This document shows, in pieces, positions 49,296-59,170 of a stretch of 64,000 bases of DNA. Location of the stretch: contig CATNEN010000038.1 of the NCBI GenBank assembly GCA_950097015.1, positions 13,262,001-13,326,000 on the forward strand. Direction: 5' to 3'. How positions within the stretch are numbered: the stretch's first letter is position 1; each line of letters starts with the position of its first letter. The position numbers and the translations under genes are program-made. The DNA comes from Macrostomum hystrix. Taxonomy: Eukaryota > Platyhelminthes > Macrostomidae. Below the pieces are notes generated by a model. That model worked only from the letters and a program-made list of their open reading frames with translations, was not told the DNA's origin and did not search any database.

Positions 49296-50048
49296 ATGAA
49301 TGTCAGTCTATCCGAGTCTTCGGCCTACAAGCTATGGAAGAGCCTGACTTTCATGTGCGATAATTCACACAAAATTCCTAGACAAGCCGTGTGCAACTTC
49401 TTCGTGAGGTATATGACAGCCAACCCCCAGTTCGCTAAGCACCAAGGCGGCAAGATCTGCTTGTCATGGAAAGTGATGATAAAGATCAACCTCACTGAGC
49501 TCATTGTACACCTAGTGACGAAAAATAGTCACAGCGAAGTAGTGGACGAGGCAAAATTTCACATGCTGTGGCAACTCATGCACCTGGAAAACATGACTGT
49601 ATTCTTCGAGAAGGTTATCGAACTAATTGACGATTTGGCACCTCTTAATGAGTACTCATTGTCCAGTAGGAGCATGTTCATAGCTCTCTCCTGTATTGTG
49701 AAGCCCAGCTACTGTTCGGTAATCGATTTTCTTCACTACGTCTGCTACTTTTACTGTGGAACATCGCCGGGTTTTTTACACAAGCATGAAGTATTTTTGC
49801 TACTTCAAGATATCTGCCGCGACTGGGGCACTATTTTCGACAGGATATTCAGCTTCTGCGAGGTTCACAGCCAGGGTACTGTCACTATGCAATTTATTAA
49901 ATCCCGCTGCCCAATGCTGCCGATGGACGACTCGCAAAATGTTCTTTTTATTCGTTCCGATTCTGTGACAAGGGAATCTTTTTGCGAATACTTGCGTCAG
50001 AAAATCCCTTGTGTCTTCTGTGCTTGTAAGATGGAAATATCTGTCTGA
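49296..50048 (+). CDS. Unknown 250-residue protein, degenerate EF-hand-like
   Basis: Single open frame from ATG 49296 (MNVSLSESSAYKLWKSL); an 8-codon extension upstream exists only with TTG. No family recognised by identity. The layout resembles EF-hand proteins: helix-loop-helix segments such as LHYVCYFY-CGTSPGFLHKHE-VFLLLQDI, where the 12-residue loop keeps Gly at position 6, Leu at 8 and Glu at 12 but has lost the Asp/Asn ligands. A second loop, EVHSQGTVTMQF, keeps Gly6 and Val8. It is therefore unlikely to bind calcium. It has 11-12 Cys and no signal peptide. AATAAA at 50146-50151, about 100 bp past the stop, suits polyadenylation. A real gene is likely; the family assignment is inference. 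Confidence 0.6.
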   Translation: MNVSLSESSAYKLWKSLTFMCDNSHKIPRQAVCNFFVRYMTANPQFAKHQGGKICLSWKVMIKINLTELIVHLVTKNSHSEVVDEAKFHMLWQLMHLENMTVFFEKVIELIDDLAPLNEYSLSSRSMFIALSCIVKPSYCSVIDFLHYVCYFYCGTSPGFLHKHEVFLLLQDICRDWGTIFDRIFSFCEVHSQGTVTMQFIKSRCPMLPMDDSQNVLFIRSDSVTRESFCEYLRQKIPCVFCACKMEISV

Positions 50049-50631
50049 TAAGATTCCTGCCACGGACTTTGACGCTGCTGTCTGTCTGTAGCGCAAGAAG
50101 TTTAAGTGTTGCTTTTTTTTCTGAAAAGTTAATTCAGTAAATTAAAATAAATGTTATCAAACGTACTTTCTCTAACAAGATTGTAGGTTTAGTGTGGATA
50201 ATCGTCTATTTCCTGATAATTTTTAGCTTGGAATTTTGCTGTTTCTTCAATTGAGCACAAGAGCGTTTAAAAATACTTTGTCTTGGGTAAACAGACCTTG
50301 ACTACAGATAAGGCTAATTTAGAATGTTATATTTTATTCTAAATTGAAGTTTATTTTCTAAATTCTAAATTTAGAAACTCAGCGCCCAGAAACGTAAAAA
50401 ATAAACAAAATAAGTTTTGGTTTTACAGGGTTTTACATTATTATTAAATCTAAGCAATCATTTATTTTAAATGTTAGAACTGACTCAGCCACGTTTTTAT
50501 GAACGACATCTAAACTTGATATTTCCCAACGTTTTGCTTGTTGCTTGTCTTGAAAATAGTAGTGTAAGGTAAAGTTAATTAAATGTAATACATTCCGTTC
50601 GATTAAAAAGCTAACGGACTACTGCTTTCAG
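50049..50631. other. 3'UTR of the preceding gene and PARS2 upstream region
   Basis: AATAAA at 50146-50151 is a likely polyadenylation signal. The rest is AT-rich, with repeated TTTAGAATG/TCTAAATT words near 50310-50370. It ends with ACTGCTTTCAG directly against the PARS2 ATG. Confidence 0.5.
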
Positions 50632-52028
50632 ATGACCACCAGCCGGCATCTGGCCTCTCGTTTGTACCGGTTCCCTGCTCAGCCACTGCCTCAAGATGCG
50701 GCCAGCCGCAGCCACAGGCATCTAGTTGGTTCTGGCTGTCTTCGCGCCGGCTCAGCGCCTGGAACATTCGCTCTGTGCCCGCTGCTTAGTCGCAGTCTTG
50801 ATAAGCTTGTCAGCCTGGTGCACCGCAGCATGAATAGTCTGGGCGCCCAACGGCTCGCCATGCCGATGCTTGGTGCTGCCGCTCTCTGGCAGAAAACTGG
50901 GCGCTGGGATGAGATGGGCTCGGAGATGTTCCGCCTAACGGATCGTGAGAACAGGCGCCTTTGCTTGCAGCCCACTCATGAGGAGGAAATAACTCGTCTG
51001 GTTGCCATGGCAGCGCGCTTGCCTAAGCGGTCGCTGCCTCTGCTACTTTATCAGCTGCACTGGAAGTTTCGCGACGAGCCACGACCGAAGCACGGCCTCC
51101 TGCGTGCTAGGGAGTTTCTCATGAAAGACCTGTACAGTTTCCACGGTGACGAGGATTGTGCTAGAAGGACTTACGATCAGGTATGAGTAGCTGTGGGTTC
51201 CATTTGAAAACAGTGCCGTAACGCACTGCCCTCTTACCTGCCCAGGTGATCGATTCCTACTCCGATCTTCTCGGCAAAACACTCGGACTGCCGTGGACAC
51301 GCGCAGCGGCCTCCTCTGGTCGAATGGGCGGCGCCGAGTCCTGTGAATTTCACATCCTCACAGAGCCTGGCGAAGACCGGCTGGTGCGCTGCTTCGACTG
51401 CAACGAGCCCTGTCGTAACACTGAGGACCTCACCACCTCACCGCTACCTAAATGTCAGAGCCCAACAGCCTGTCGCGCTGAGTCCTTGACCGGCCTGGAG
51501 GTAGGTCACTGCTTCCTGTTGGGCTCGGACCGTTACCCAGCCGCTTTTGACCTTCGCCTGGCCGACGACGATCAACGCCACCACCTAACCATGGCCTGCT
51601 ATGGCATTGGCGTGAGCCGCCTCCTAGCCGCCTGTGCAGAGGTTTCATCGACAGATTCCGCACTGCGTTGGCCGCTGTTAGTGGCGCCTTACCAACTAGC
51701 TGTTGTGTCACCTAAGACCGGTGCTCGAGAGGCTCGCCTGTCCTCTGAGCTGATGTCCGAACTCTTGCGCGCCCTAGAAATAGACGAAGACCCGCTGATC
51801 GATGACCGTGACCAGCTAACTATCGGAATGCGGATTCGCAATCACCGTTTATGGGGTCTGCCTTGCAGCCTTGTGGTAAAGGCCGCCCCCGGCTCTGAGA
51901 GTGGCAGCATCAGCTGTGAGTTTGTTGACAACTATCGGCCTGGCCGCGCTTCTGAGAAGGCGACTGTTGCCTCCGCTGCTGAAGCTGCAGTGTTAGCGCA
52001 GAATTTTCTTAAGTCCATTACCCTGTAA
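50632..52028 (+). CDS. PARS2: Mitochondrial prolyl-tRNA synthetase (two coding exons)
   Basis: Exons 50632-51180 and 51246-52028 with a 65 bp intron (CAG|GTATGA...CCCAG|GTG), phase 0, 443 residues; human PARS2 is about 475. It charges mitochondrial tRNA-Pro with proline. Class II signatures: a motif 1 region (RLAMPMLGAAALWQKTGRW), PTHEEEIT, motif 2 (KFRDEPRPKHGLLRAREF), MKDLYSF, motif 3 (CYGIGVSRLLAA), then the anticodon-binding domain starting WPLLVAPYQLAVV. It lacks the C-terminal zinc domain of the cytosolic/archaeal type, and the similarity is to the bacterial-like mitochondrial enzyme. The N-terminus (MTTSRHLASRLYRF) is Arg/Ser-rich like a mitochondrial targeting peptide. The ATG lies immediately after an acceptor-like CTTTCAG. 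Confidence 0.93.
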
Positions 52029-52911
52029 AGCTTGGGTACCACCATTTTTTGTACTGTGGCATCGAAATTAGGTGTGGTATAGGTATAGAAATCTGAATTG
52101 TTCGTGCTTTCTTAGTCGTTCAACAGTGCTATAACAGCGCTGTATTAGTGCCGTTCAAGGGGGCGAGTGATTGCACTTGTAATTACTTGTAATTATTTTG
52201 TTATCAGCTATTGAAACTTTCCTGCCTTAGGGAAATCAAATTGCAGCGCACACTACTTTATGTTTTTGTATTTTTACGTTTCTTGCCTCCCCGTTGCTGA
52301 AAATTAACCAACTTTTGAATAATGAAGTGGGTATTAAAAAGAATAACGCAAAAAGTTAAAATTGCACAATCGAATTTATTCTGTGACTTTATATATTAGT
52401 GTCCTAAAGCTCGTTTGTGTTTCTAAATGCAGTTATTACTCATATTTTTCCACGACTTCGTTTTTATTTTACGGCAACAATCTACAAGATTTGCATTGCA
52501 ATCTTTAACTAATGGCTTATTGAGCTGCCGAGCACTCTCGGTCAGAGTGCTAATGATAAGTTCTAAAGATAAGTTTTTACTCTTTAGAAAACTAAAATAC
52601 AATCTGGTTTGGAACAGTGCTAGCTGTTTGTCAGCATCAGCTCGTAAATTACCATAAGATATCTGAATTTCGCGCCTCTTTTTGCATTTCCTTTTCTTGT
52701 CCCCCTTTATTAGAGAATAGCTCTAATAGGTTCCTTTTTTATAAAAAGCCATATGCCTAGATGTTGCCCACACATTAGATTCTGAAATCAGTGCTCCTTT
52801 CCCGTCATATGCTTAATTTAAAGCATTATAGCGCCTCATCCGATCCGATACGTGTTCCAGCCGTGTCAAAGTACTACATGCTTGAACTCATTCTCTTTTG
52901 AAATCATTGGC
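52029..52911. other. PARS2 3' region and SELENON 5' region
   Basis: No gene seen. A 29 bp stretch at 52602-52630 is an exact copy of SELENON coding sequence at 53038-53066. A short upstream ORF (ATG 52878 to TGA 52901, 7 codons) lies in the likely SELENON leader, after an acceptor-like GTGTTCCAG ending at 52860. Confidence 0.5.
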
Positions 52912-55323
52912 ATGACTAGAGATTCGACTCAGCATCAGGCACCGACCGATGAAAATGACCAACAGCAAGAGGTAGACAATGAGAGCATAGTCTACTATGA
53001 GATTGAGCTGCCCATCTGGTTGCTGTCACTCATGGCCATCTGGTTTGGAACAGTGCTAGCTGTTTGCTACTTATACCTTCTGGAGTACAACCATTGGGCT
53101 GATATGCGAACTGCATTCGGTGTGGAGATGCACAGTGATGATCACGCCAATCCGCCTATGCGCAGCTTGCGAGTGTCATCTGCCCAGTTGACTGCAAAGC
53201 TAGGCCCTTACAATAGTCGTTTATTTGCTCTGCTGGACAGGGACGGCAACGGTCTGATCTCCATAGCCGAGTACGAAGCGTTGGTGCATCACGTGCGTAT
53301 GGACACCCGGCATCCCATTGTGCTGCAGGCTACCACCAACTCGCTGTATCCTAGAGGCACAGAATGCGGTCTACCCACTGATAAGTAAGTACAGTGCAGA
53401 AAATCAATATACAATGAGTATCTTATTTTCCAAAATCTGAAAATATAACTCGTAAACCTACACAGCTTGAATTAATTCGGTGCTTAAAGAGTAAAGAGTA
53501 AAAAGACTAAATTGCTTGGCTGCGTATTATTTCCCTTCTTGTTTGCTTAGCTTCCTTGTTTACTTTCTCCTTTCTCTCATGCTTCGAAACCGTCAGCCGC
53601 GCATGCGTCCGCCTGAGCTACCGTCTGACTCCTATACCGGTTGCAGAAACCGACAAGGATATTCAAAGGCCGTCTTCTGTAGAAGTACCAGCTCTGCCCA
53701 GCTATATTCGCTACGATCCTTTCAACAACAACCTGTCTGTGGTAGCTCATATCGGTCAGTGTGCCAATCTAGCCCTGAAAGAAACTGCAGCTGCCCTTGC
53801 TAACTTCGCAGCCAACGGGACTGTAGACATGACCGTAGCTATTGACTCCATCACCTTAGCAACGGCTTTCCTGCCTCGCCTGCCGCAGCAGTTGGACCAA
53901 TTAAGAATTGGCGAGCCCTACACTCTAATTGGACCCACCCCTAACGGCTTGGAGCTTTTTCTCTTTAAGCAGCGCCGAATGAATCCAGGTGTTTACTTTG
54001 AGCCTGGCGAGGCTGCCCTGGCGACGCTGCTCCGCCCGCTCCATCCCAACGTTTTCTTGTATCCGCGCCACGGTTCCAATCATGACTCAGCGGCTGCAGT
54101 GGTTCGAGCTGAGTCACCAACTCACCTGGAGCTAGCATTTCGACTGCACCCAGAGCTTCAGCTGGCAGCATTCGGTGCTCAGCGCAGTGTCTATTTGACG
54201 CCGGAAGGTCTGGAAGGCCGCCTGATTATACAACGGGATGGCGGGCAAGTTGAACACCTAGAAATCGGCCTGCCCAAGTCTGCGGATGATAGCGGTAGCG
54301 GCTTCTACCATGTGGAGTCGCCGCACGACATCCTGGAGACTGGCTTCGTCTCTTTACCTCAACTGAGTATCCGGTCTGTCAGGCAGTCCGACAGCTTATT
54401 CAGCAACTGGACTGCCCAGTTGCCAATGTCAGCTGCTATTGCCTCCTTGCGGTCGCACATGCTGCCCCACTTAGCTGCTCATTTTCACGCCAACCTAAGT
54501 TCTGCTTTGGACACCAACCGCAAATATGATGCTAAGCCGATTCACGTTGTGCTGGCCATTGGCAGCTCCCAGTTTGGCTGCGATCCTAACTGCAGGGCGC
54601 TGAGAGACTTAGCATTCACTGATCAATACGTCATGCTCAGGCTAAGGTGAGTTAACAATTGGTTTGCTCATCGGTTACTTGTTAATTCTACATTAATGCA
54701 TTCTGATTATGAGCTGTGTACTGGCAGTCTAGTGATTTGATTCGAGTGTACTCGTATTTTCACAGACAAATAAAACAATATATTGACGTGATGCCTAGGA
54801 ATATCTAAATCAAAAACTTCAAAATTAGTTAATAGCTACTAGACTAAACACTTGGTGGACCTTTTTATATATTTCAAATAAGAATCATATGAATGATGCC
54901 AGGCATTACTACACCAACGTGTGGATCAGCTTTGCGGACACAGCCGCTCTAAGTGAATTTAGTATGCTAACAGGTGCTGCCATCATGGAGCAGCCACTTG
55001 CTGTGCCACCCCTAACCTGCCTGCTGCTTCACCCGGAGACTCTGCGCCCTCTGGCCAGCTATCAACCGACCGACCTGCGCAAGGCGCTCCTCCCACCGGA
55101 AGGCCTACCAAATCCACTTCCGCCAACTCCTGAAGCTTTGGCCGCGGGAGCTGGGTTGCACCATTCTCGTCGCTTTGGCAACGTAAAGCTGGCCCCAGAA
55201 GACCATGAGATGCCGCCTGAAGACCCTGAGATTCACTTTCAGCAAGAGCAGAAGGCAATGAATGCAATCAGGGTGCAGGTGGCCGACTCGTACATGCAGT
55301 TCCTGATGAGTGGCAAGATGTGA
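52912..55323 (+). CDS. SELENON: Selenoprotein N homologue lacking selenocysteine (three coding exons)
   Basis: Exons 52912-53384, 53597-54646 and 54903-55323; phases agree, giving 647 residues. SELENON is an ER-membrane protein linked to calcium handling and redox control (SERCA regulation in vertebrates). Residues ~33-57 form a transmembrane helix after a short acidic N-terminus (type II layout). A canonical EF-hand loop DRDGNGLISIAE lies at 109-120. Family-specific blocks include FRLHPELQLAAF and the C-terminal YMQFL. The redox site normally reads SCUGSGRTLRE; here it is GCDPNCRALRD (Cys486, Asp487, Cys490). The Sec position is Asp and a new Cys sits three residues on; the codons are TGC GAT CCT AAC TGC, with no in-frame TGA. 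Starting at the 52912 ATG places the helix as in the family. Confidence 0.87.
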
Positions 55324-57540
55324 CCAAAAGCTTGCAGAGAAATTTGCTTGACGATAAGTCGGTATGATTTTAGAATTCTTTATTATATACTCATTTTTGA
55401 ACGAGTTGATTCAATTTGATACGCTTTAACCTAACTTGAAATTTCCATGATCTCTCGATTGCTTACGTGTTGTGTCTGAATTCATCGGGTATTTAAAGTA
55501 GTGCTTTCTTTGCACCTGATTTTTTAAATAACATGCTTTGAACATGATTCGATTTGTGTAACATAAATATATAATCACACCATCTGACCGGTATTCCAGT
55601 CTTCAGCCTGAATCCTGAACCCATTTTTTCTTGTTAATGTTGTATTGCCGATCGCCAATTGAGAATCCTTTAAGCATTGCATCTCTTGACAGCTTTTTTA
55701 TTTCTTTAAATTAAAGCGCGTAATTTTGTAACTTAGATATGATTTACTTCGTACTGGTGTCCACCTTTTTTTCATTTGAATTTTGCACTATCCATGTACT
55801 CTGACTCTGACTTATATCTCTGCCTTGTATAGAGCTGTAAATATTTTAAAGCGGCATCAATCTGTAAAATTAATAAAAACTAGCCATTTATTTTTGCTTC
55901 TTCTAAACCATTCAGCTATGAAGTCTATTATACTTCTCTATAATATTATCTAGAATTTAATGAGAGGCCTAAATCTCTTTTTACTTTTTACTATTGTTGT
56001 AGTGAGACTGGAAGAGCTAATTGCATCGATTTGCCGAATTCCAGAAGTATCTTTATTTATTTTATAATTTTTTAAGTATTCACAAATCAAGTCATCAATT
56101 CTAATGCGCAGATGGGCAGATCCTCTGAGACCGATTTCATAAAGCACTGTAATTTAGCCCAGTTAGCAGAGGTGCTATCACAAACCTGAAATTTCGCTTC
56201 GTCGAAAACCCTTGCAGCTAAGCTTGGAAGGTTACTCGTAGTTCAAAGAGGCAAATGGCCGACTTCGGTAACAAGTTTGTACATTTCTTTGGTGCTAAAT
56301 GCTAGCGTACCGACTTGGCTAGCTTGTTCGTATGACGGAAACGTTGAACTAGTATCTTAGACTATTCTACGTACTTCCAACTAATAGGTGACTACTTGAT
56401 CGTACAGGGGAAGACATTTCCCCCTGACAATTTTTTGCTGCACCCCGCAACGCAAGCACACGACACTCAAGAACATCGGCCAGCTTTTTGCGCATCTTCT
56501 GAAACAAGAATCAAGTCGCCAGCTCTTCAGACCGTCGAGATATTCAATGGTTCTGGCTGAAGATCCGATTTTCCCATAAGCGCAAGTTTATTTACAAACC
56601 TATACGCGTCTGAGTGCGGCCTTGCCAGGCCTTCAAAATTTATCAGCATGTCAACCGAATGTGCCTGCTTAATCTCCGTCTTCGGTGGTCACCTACATTT
56701 TACCTAGACAGACTGCTGGACCTTCGAGGCTACAATTACAGGTGGAACTAGGCCACTACGGACTTTTACCACAGACATACAGGCTGACCTGACGCTAATT
56801 TCTCTAATTTCACTGATCAAGCCTAAATATTAGGCACAGTCCACACAGGACACCCTCGTCTAGTCTGTGAACCAATCAGTCAGCAAACAACTCTTAGAAT
56901 TCAGGCGCTGCTAAAAAACTTTTCAGGGGAAATTTCTCCCCTGAGACTGCTATAAAAATAGCAGCGGTAAAATGGCTTGCCCTATTGTTATAGATCACAT
57001 TTGAGAAATTGCTAAGTCAAAGTATGTTTTTCAATGTATGATTGACACTAACTTTAGTGTTGTTAAAGTATTGGCACAAATGCTATAGATGTTAACAACA
57101 CAAGTGTCACACAAGTTTGTGTCCTTTGCAAGCTAATTACGCAGTCGTAATTTCAGATGTCCGGACAACCAGACGTGTTAGATGCCAGACGTGACATTTA
57201 ACACCGATGCTGTCTTCCACCGCTGTTACAAATTGGCGAAAAATTCTGGTGCGCAACACAGTTAATTGATAACTATTAACAGTTCTATAACAGTTAACTA
57301 TTCGCAGTCGCAAAACATTAGCTTCGATTGACTCGCTGACGCTCCCATGCAATTTGGAAAATTTCAGGCGTCGGACCAATTTCTCCGTGTACAGCAGAAT
57401 CACTAGTACAATGGCAGATGGCACACGCAAGCTACCACTGTAATTCCGTAGTTGGATTAGAGTCATGTGATGTCTCATAGATTTGTCTTCAAGCGCAGAT
57501 TGACAATAGACTTTTAGCTTCATTTAGCCAGCCTTCTGAA
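55324..57540. other. SELENON 3'UTR and intergenic region
   Basis: AATAAA at 55872-55877 is a possible polyadenylation signal. Past about 56.1 kb the composition becomes more balanced and may hold decayed transposon sequence. A 128-codon minus-strand frame (57137-57523) was not recognised and is not called. Confidence 0.4.
56923..56964. repeat. Two adjacent perfect hairpins
   Basis: TCAGGGGA/TCCCCTGA (56923-56930 and 56937-56944) and, after two bases, CTGCTAT/ATAGCAG (56947-56953 and 56958-56964) with an AAAA loop. A related imperfect hairpin with CAGGGGAA...TTTCCCCCTG lies at about 56405-56426. They may mark subterminal structures of a small unknown element. Confidence 0.6.
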
Positions 57541-57824
57541 AAATTTGCACAAAACGCGATTGCAACGTCCTGTGTTGTTTAGTAGTCCTTGGTAAAAGCC
57601 TTGGGACTCAGAAAGAACAGATTCGACACAAACTTGCGTGCATTGGCTGAGAACGAATCGCCTGGTCGGCGCTTCATATAAGTTCATTCAGAATGTCAGA
57701 TAATAGCCTAACAATACTGTGGCATCAAAATCGTTGAGACCACATATCAGTGATAGGCCGAATCAGTTTCTAAGCTGGTTTCAAATCGAATCCGCTGTGA
57801 AGAGAGGCAGGTGGTACCAAAACC

Positions 57825-58133
57825 ATGCTCTCAGACGTCATAGCATCGACAGTTGATGTAGTCAGGACAGTGACTGCAAGACTACTGACGCCTACTGGTG
57901 GCGGCTGCAGCAACCAGACGCTGGGAAAGACGTGCGCAACAACTCTGCGAGATGCTGGCCTCCAACGAGCTGAAATAGGTAGAATTACCGGTCACACGTC
58001 AGCTGCTCTGGAGGGCTATATTGACTGGGCGAGGGAAACAATTCGGACGGCCTCTAGAGTCGAATGCGTTGCAAGGCGGCAACATCGAGATCAGTTCATC
58101 AGTGCTTCTCTGCCGCTCCCAACAGGTTTATGA
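57825..58133 (+). pseudogene. Possible tyrosine-recombinase C-terminal remnant
   Basis: The frame contains LGKTCATTLRDAGLQRAEIG followed by RITGHTSAALEGYI. It resembles the end of eukaryotic transposon tyrosine recombinases (DIRS/Crypton type), where a T/HGH-S block is followed about eight residues later by the catalytic Tyr in GYI/SYI. The expected HxxR box before it reads NQTLGKT, so key residues are missing. No upstream catalytic domain was found. Treat as a decayed fragment; chance similarity is possible. Confidence 0.35.
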
Positions 58134-58477
58134 TTCCAACGAGTCCGATGAACACAGTATTCTAGTACTAAACAGCAGGAAAATAGAAAAGATCAGGTGG
58201 AGCTACAGGTGTAGCACCGGCGGGACACAATGCCTGTGTGGTATGAGTCAGACCAGGCCTACGGGCTAAGGTCTGCGATGCCTCACACCTGCAGTCGTTT
58301 TTTGAGCAGGCCTGGCAGGAAGGAGCCCTGTACCTCCGGGTGCAGGGATCCCTCCACGCTGTCCCGTCAGCTGACCCATGGGTACACGTCCCGCGAGTGT
58401 TCAAGGCTGACCCTAGGGCAGCCGGACAGAATGGGCAACAGCGCTGGATGACCCATCCAGGGCCTCCGGCCAAACTG
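58134..58477. other. Sequence before the LINE monomers, possibly its 5' end
   Basis: GC-rich sequence resembling the following LINE in composition. It contains GGTGTAGCACCGG and CCTCCGGGTGCAGGGATCC segments. The true 5' boundary of the LINE cannot be placed. Confidence 0.35.
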
Positions 58478-59040
58478 GGTACCTCTAGCCCTGGCTGGAG
58501 GGAAAGGTGTCACCCTTTGACCTTAACAGGGTATGCGGCGAGTCCGCAGCTTTCGTGCACCTGTGCGTGATCAGGTACCTCTGGCTACGGCTCTGAGGGA
58601 GAGGTGTTACCCTTTGACCTTGACAGGGTATGCGGCCAGTCCGCAGCGTCTCGCGCACCTGTGCGTGATCAGGTACCTCTGGCTACGGCTCTGAGGGAAA
58701 GGTGTCACCCTTTGACCTTAACAGGGTATGCGGCCAGTCCGCAGCGTCTCGCGCACCTGTGCGTGATCAGGTACCTCTGGCCAGGGCTCTGAGGGAAAGG
58801 TGTCACCCTTTGACCTTAACAGGGTATGCGGCCAGTCCGCAGCGTCTCGCGCACCTGTGCGTGATCAGGTACCTCTGGCTACGGCTCTGAGGGAAAGGTG
58901 TCACCCTTTGACCTTAACAGGGTATGCGGCCAGTCCGCAGCGTCTCGTGCACCTGTGCGTGATCAGGTACCTCTGGCTACGGCTCTGAGGGAAGGGTGTC
59001 ACCCTTTGACCTTAACAGGGTACGCAGCCAGTCTGCGGGC
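58478..59040 (+). repeat. LINE 5' monomers: five full and one partial 98 bp unit
   Basis: Units start at the GGTACC sites 58478, 58574, 58672, 58770, 58868 and 58966 (96 then 98 bp steps). Each contains CACCCTTTGACCTTAAC, whose reverse strand AGGTCAAAGGGTG is a DR1-type nuclear-receptor site, and three small inverted repeats (ACCCT/AGGGT, GCGG/CCGC, ACCTG/CAGGT). Position upstream of ORF1 parallels the promoter monomers known in some L1 families. Confidence 0.88.
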
Positions 59041-59170
59041 CTGGCACTGCTTTAGGTGTCCTCTTATGCCTAAGGTCTCACCGCGCTGAGGGGCTGAAAG
59101 GTCCGGGGAGTCTATCCGGCCATTAGCGGTTTTTATTTTTATTCTCTTCTTTCTCTTTTTCCAGCGACCT

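Noticed and set aside
57137-57523. 128-codon minus-strand ORF
   Set aside because: No family or domain recognised and no splice or promoter signal seen. It may be a transposon relic but cannot be supported.
58478-59040. CRISPR-like regular repeat spacing
   Set aside because: Whole 98 bp units repeat with no unique spacers, in a eukaryotic LINE leader. These are tandem monomers.
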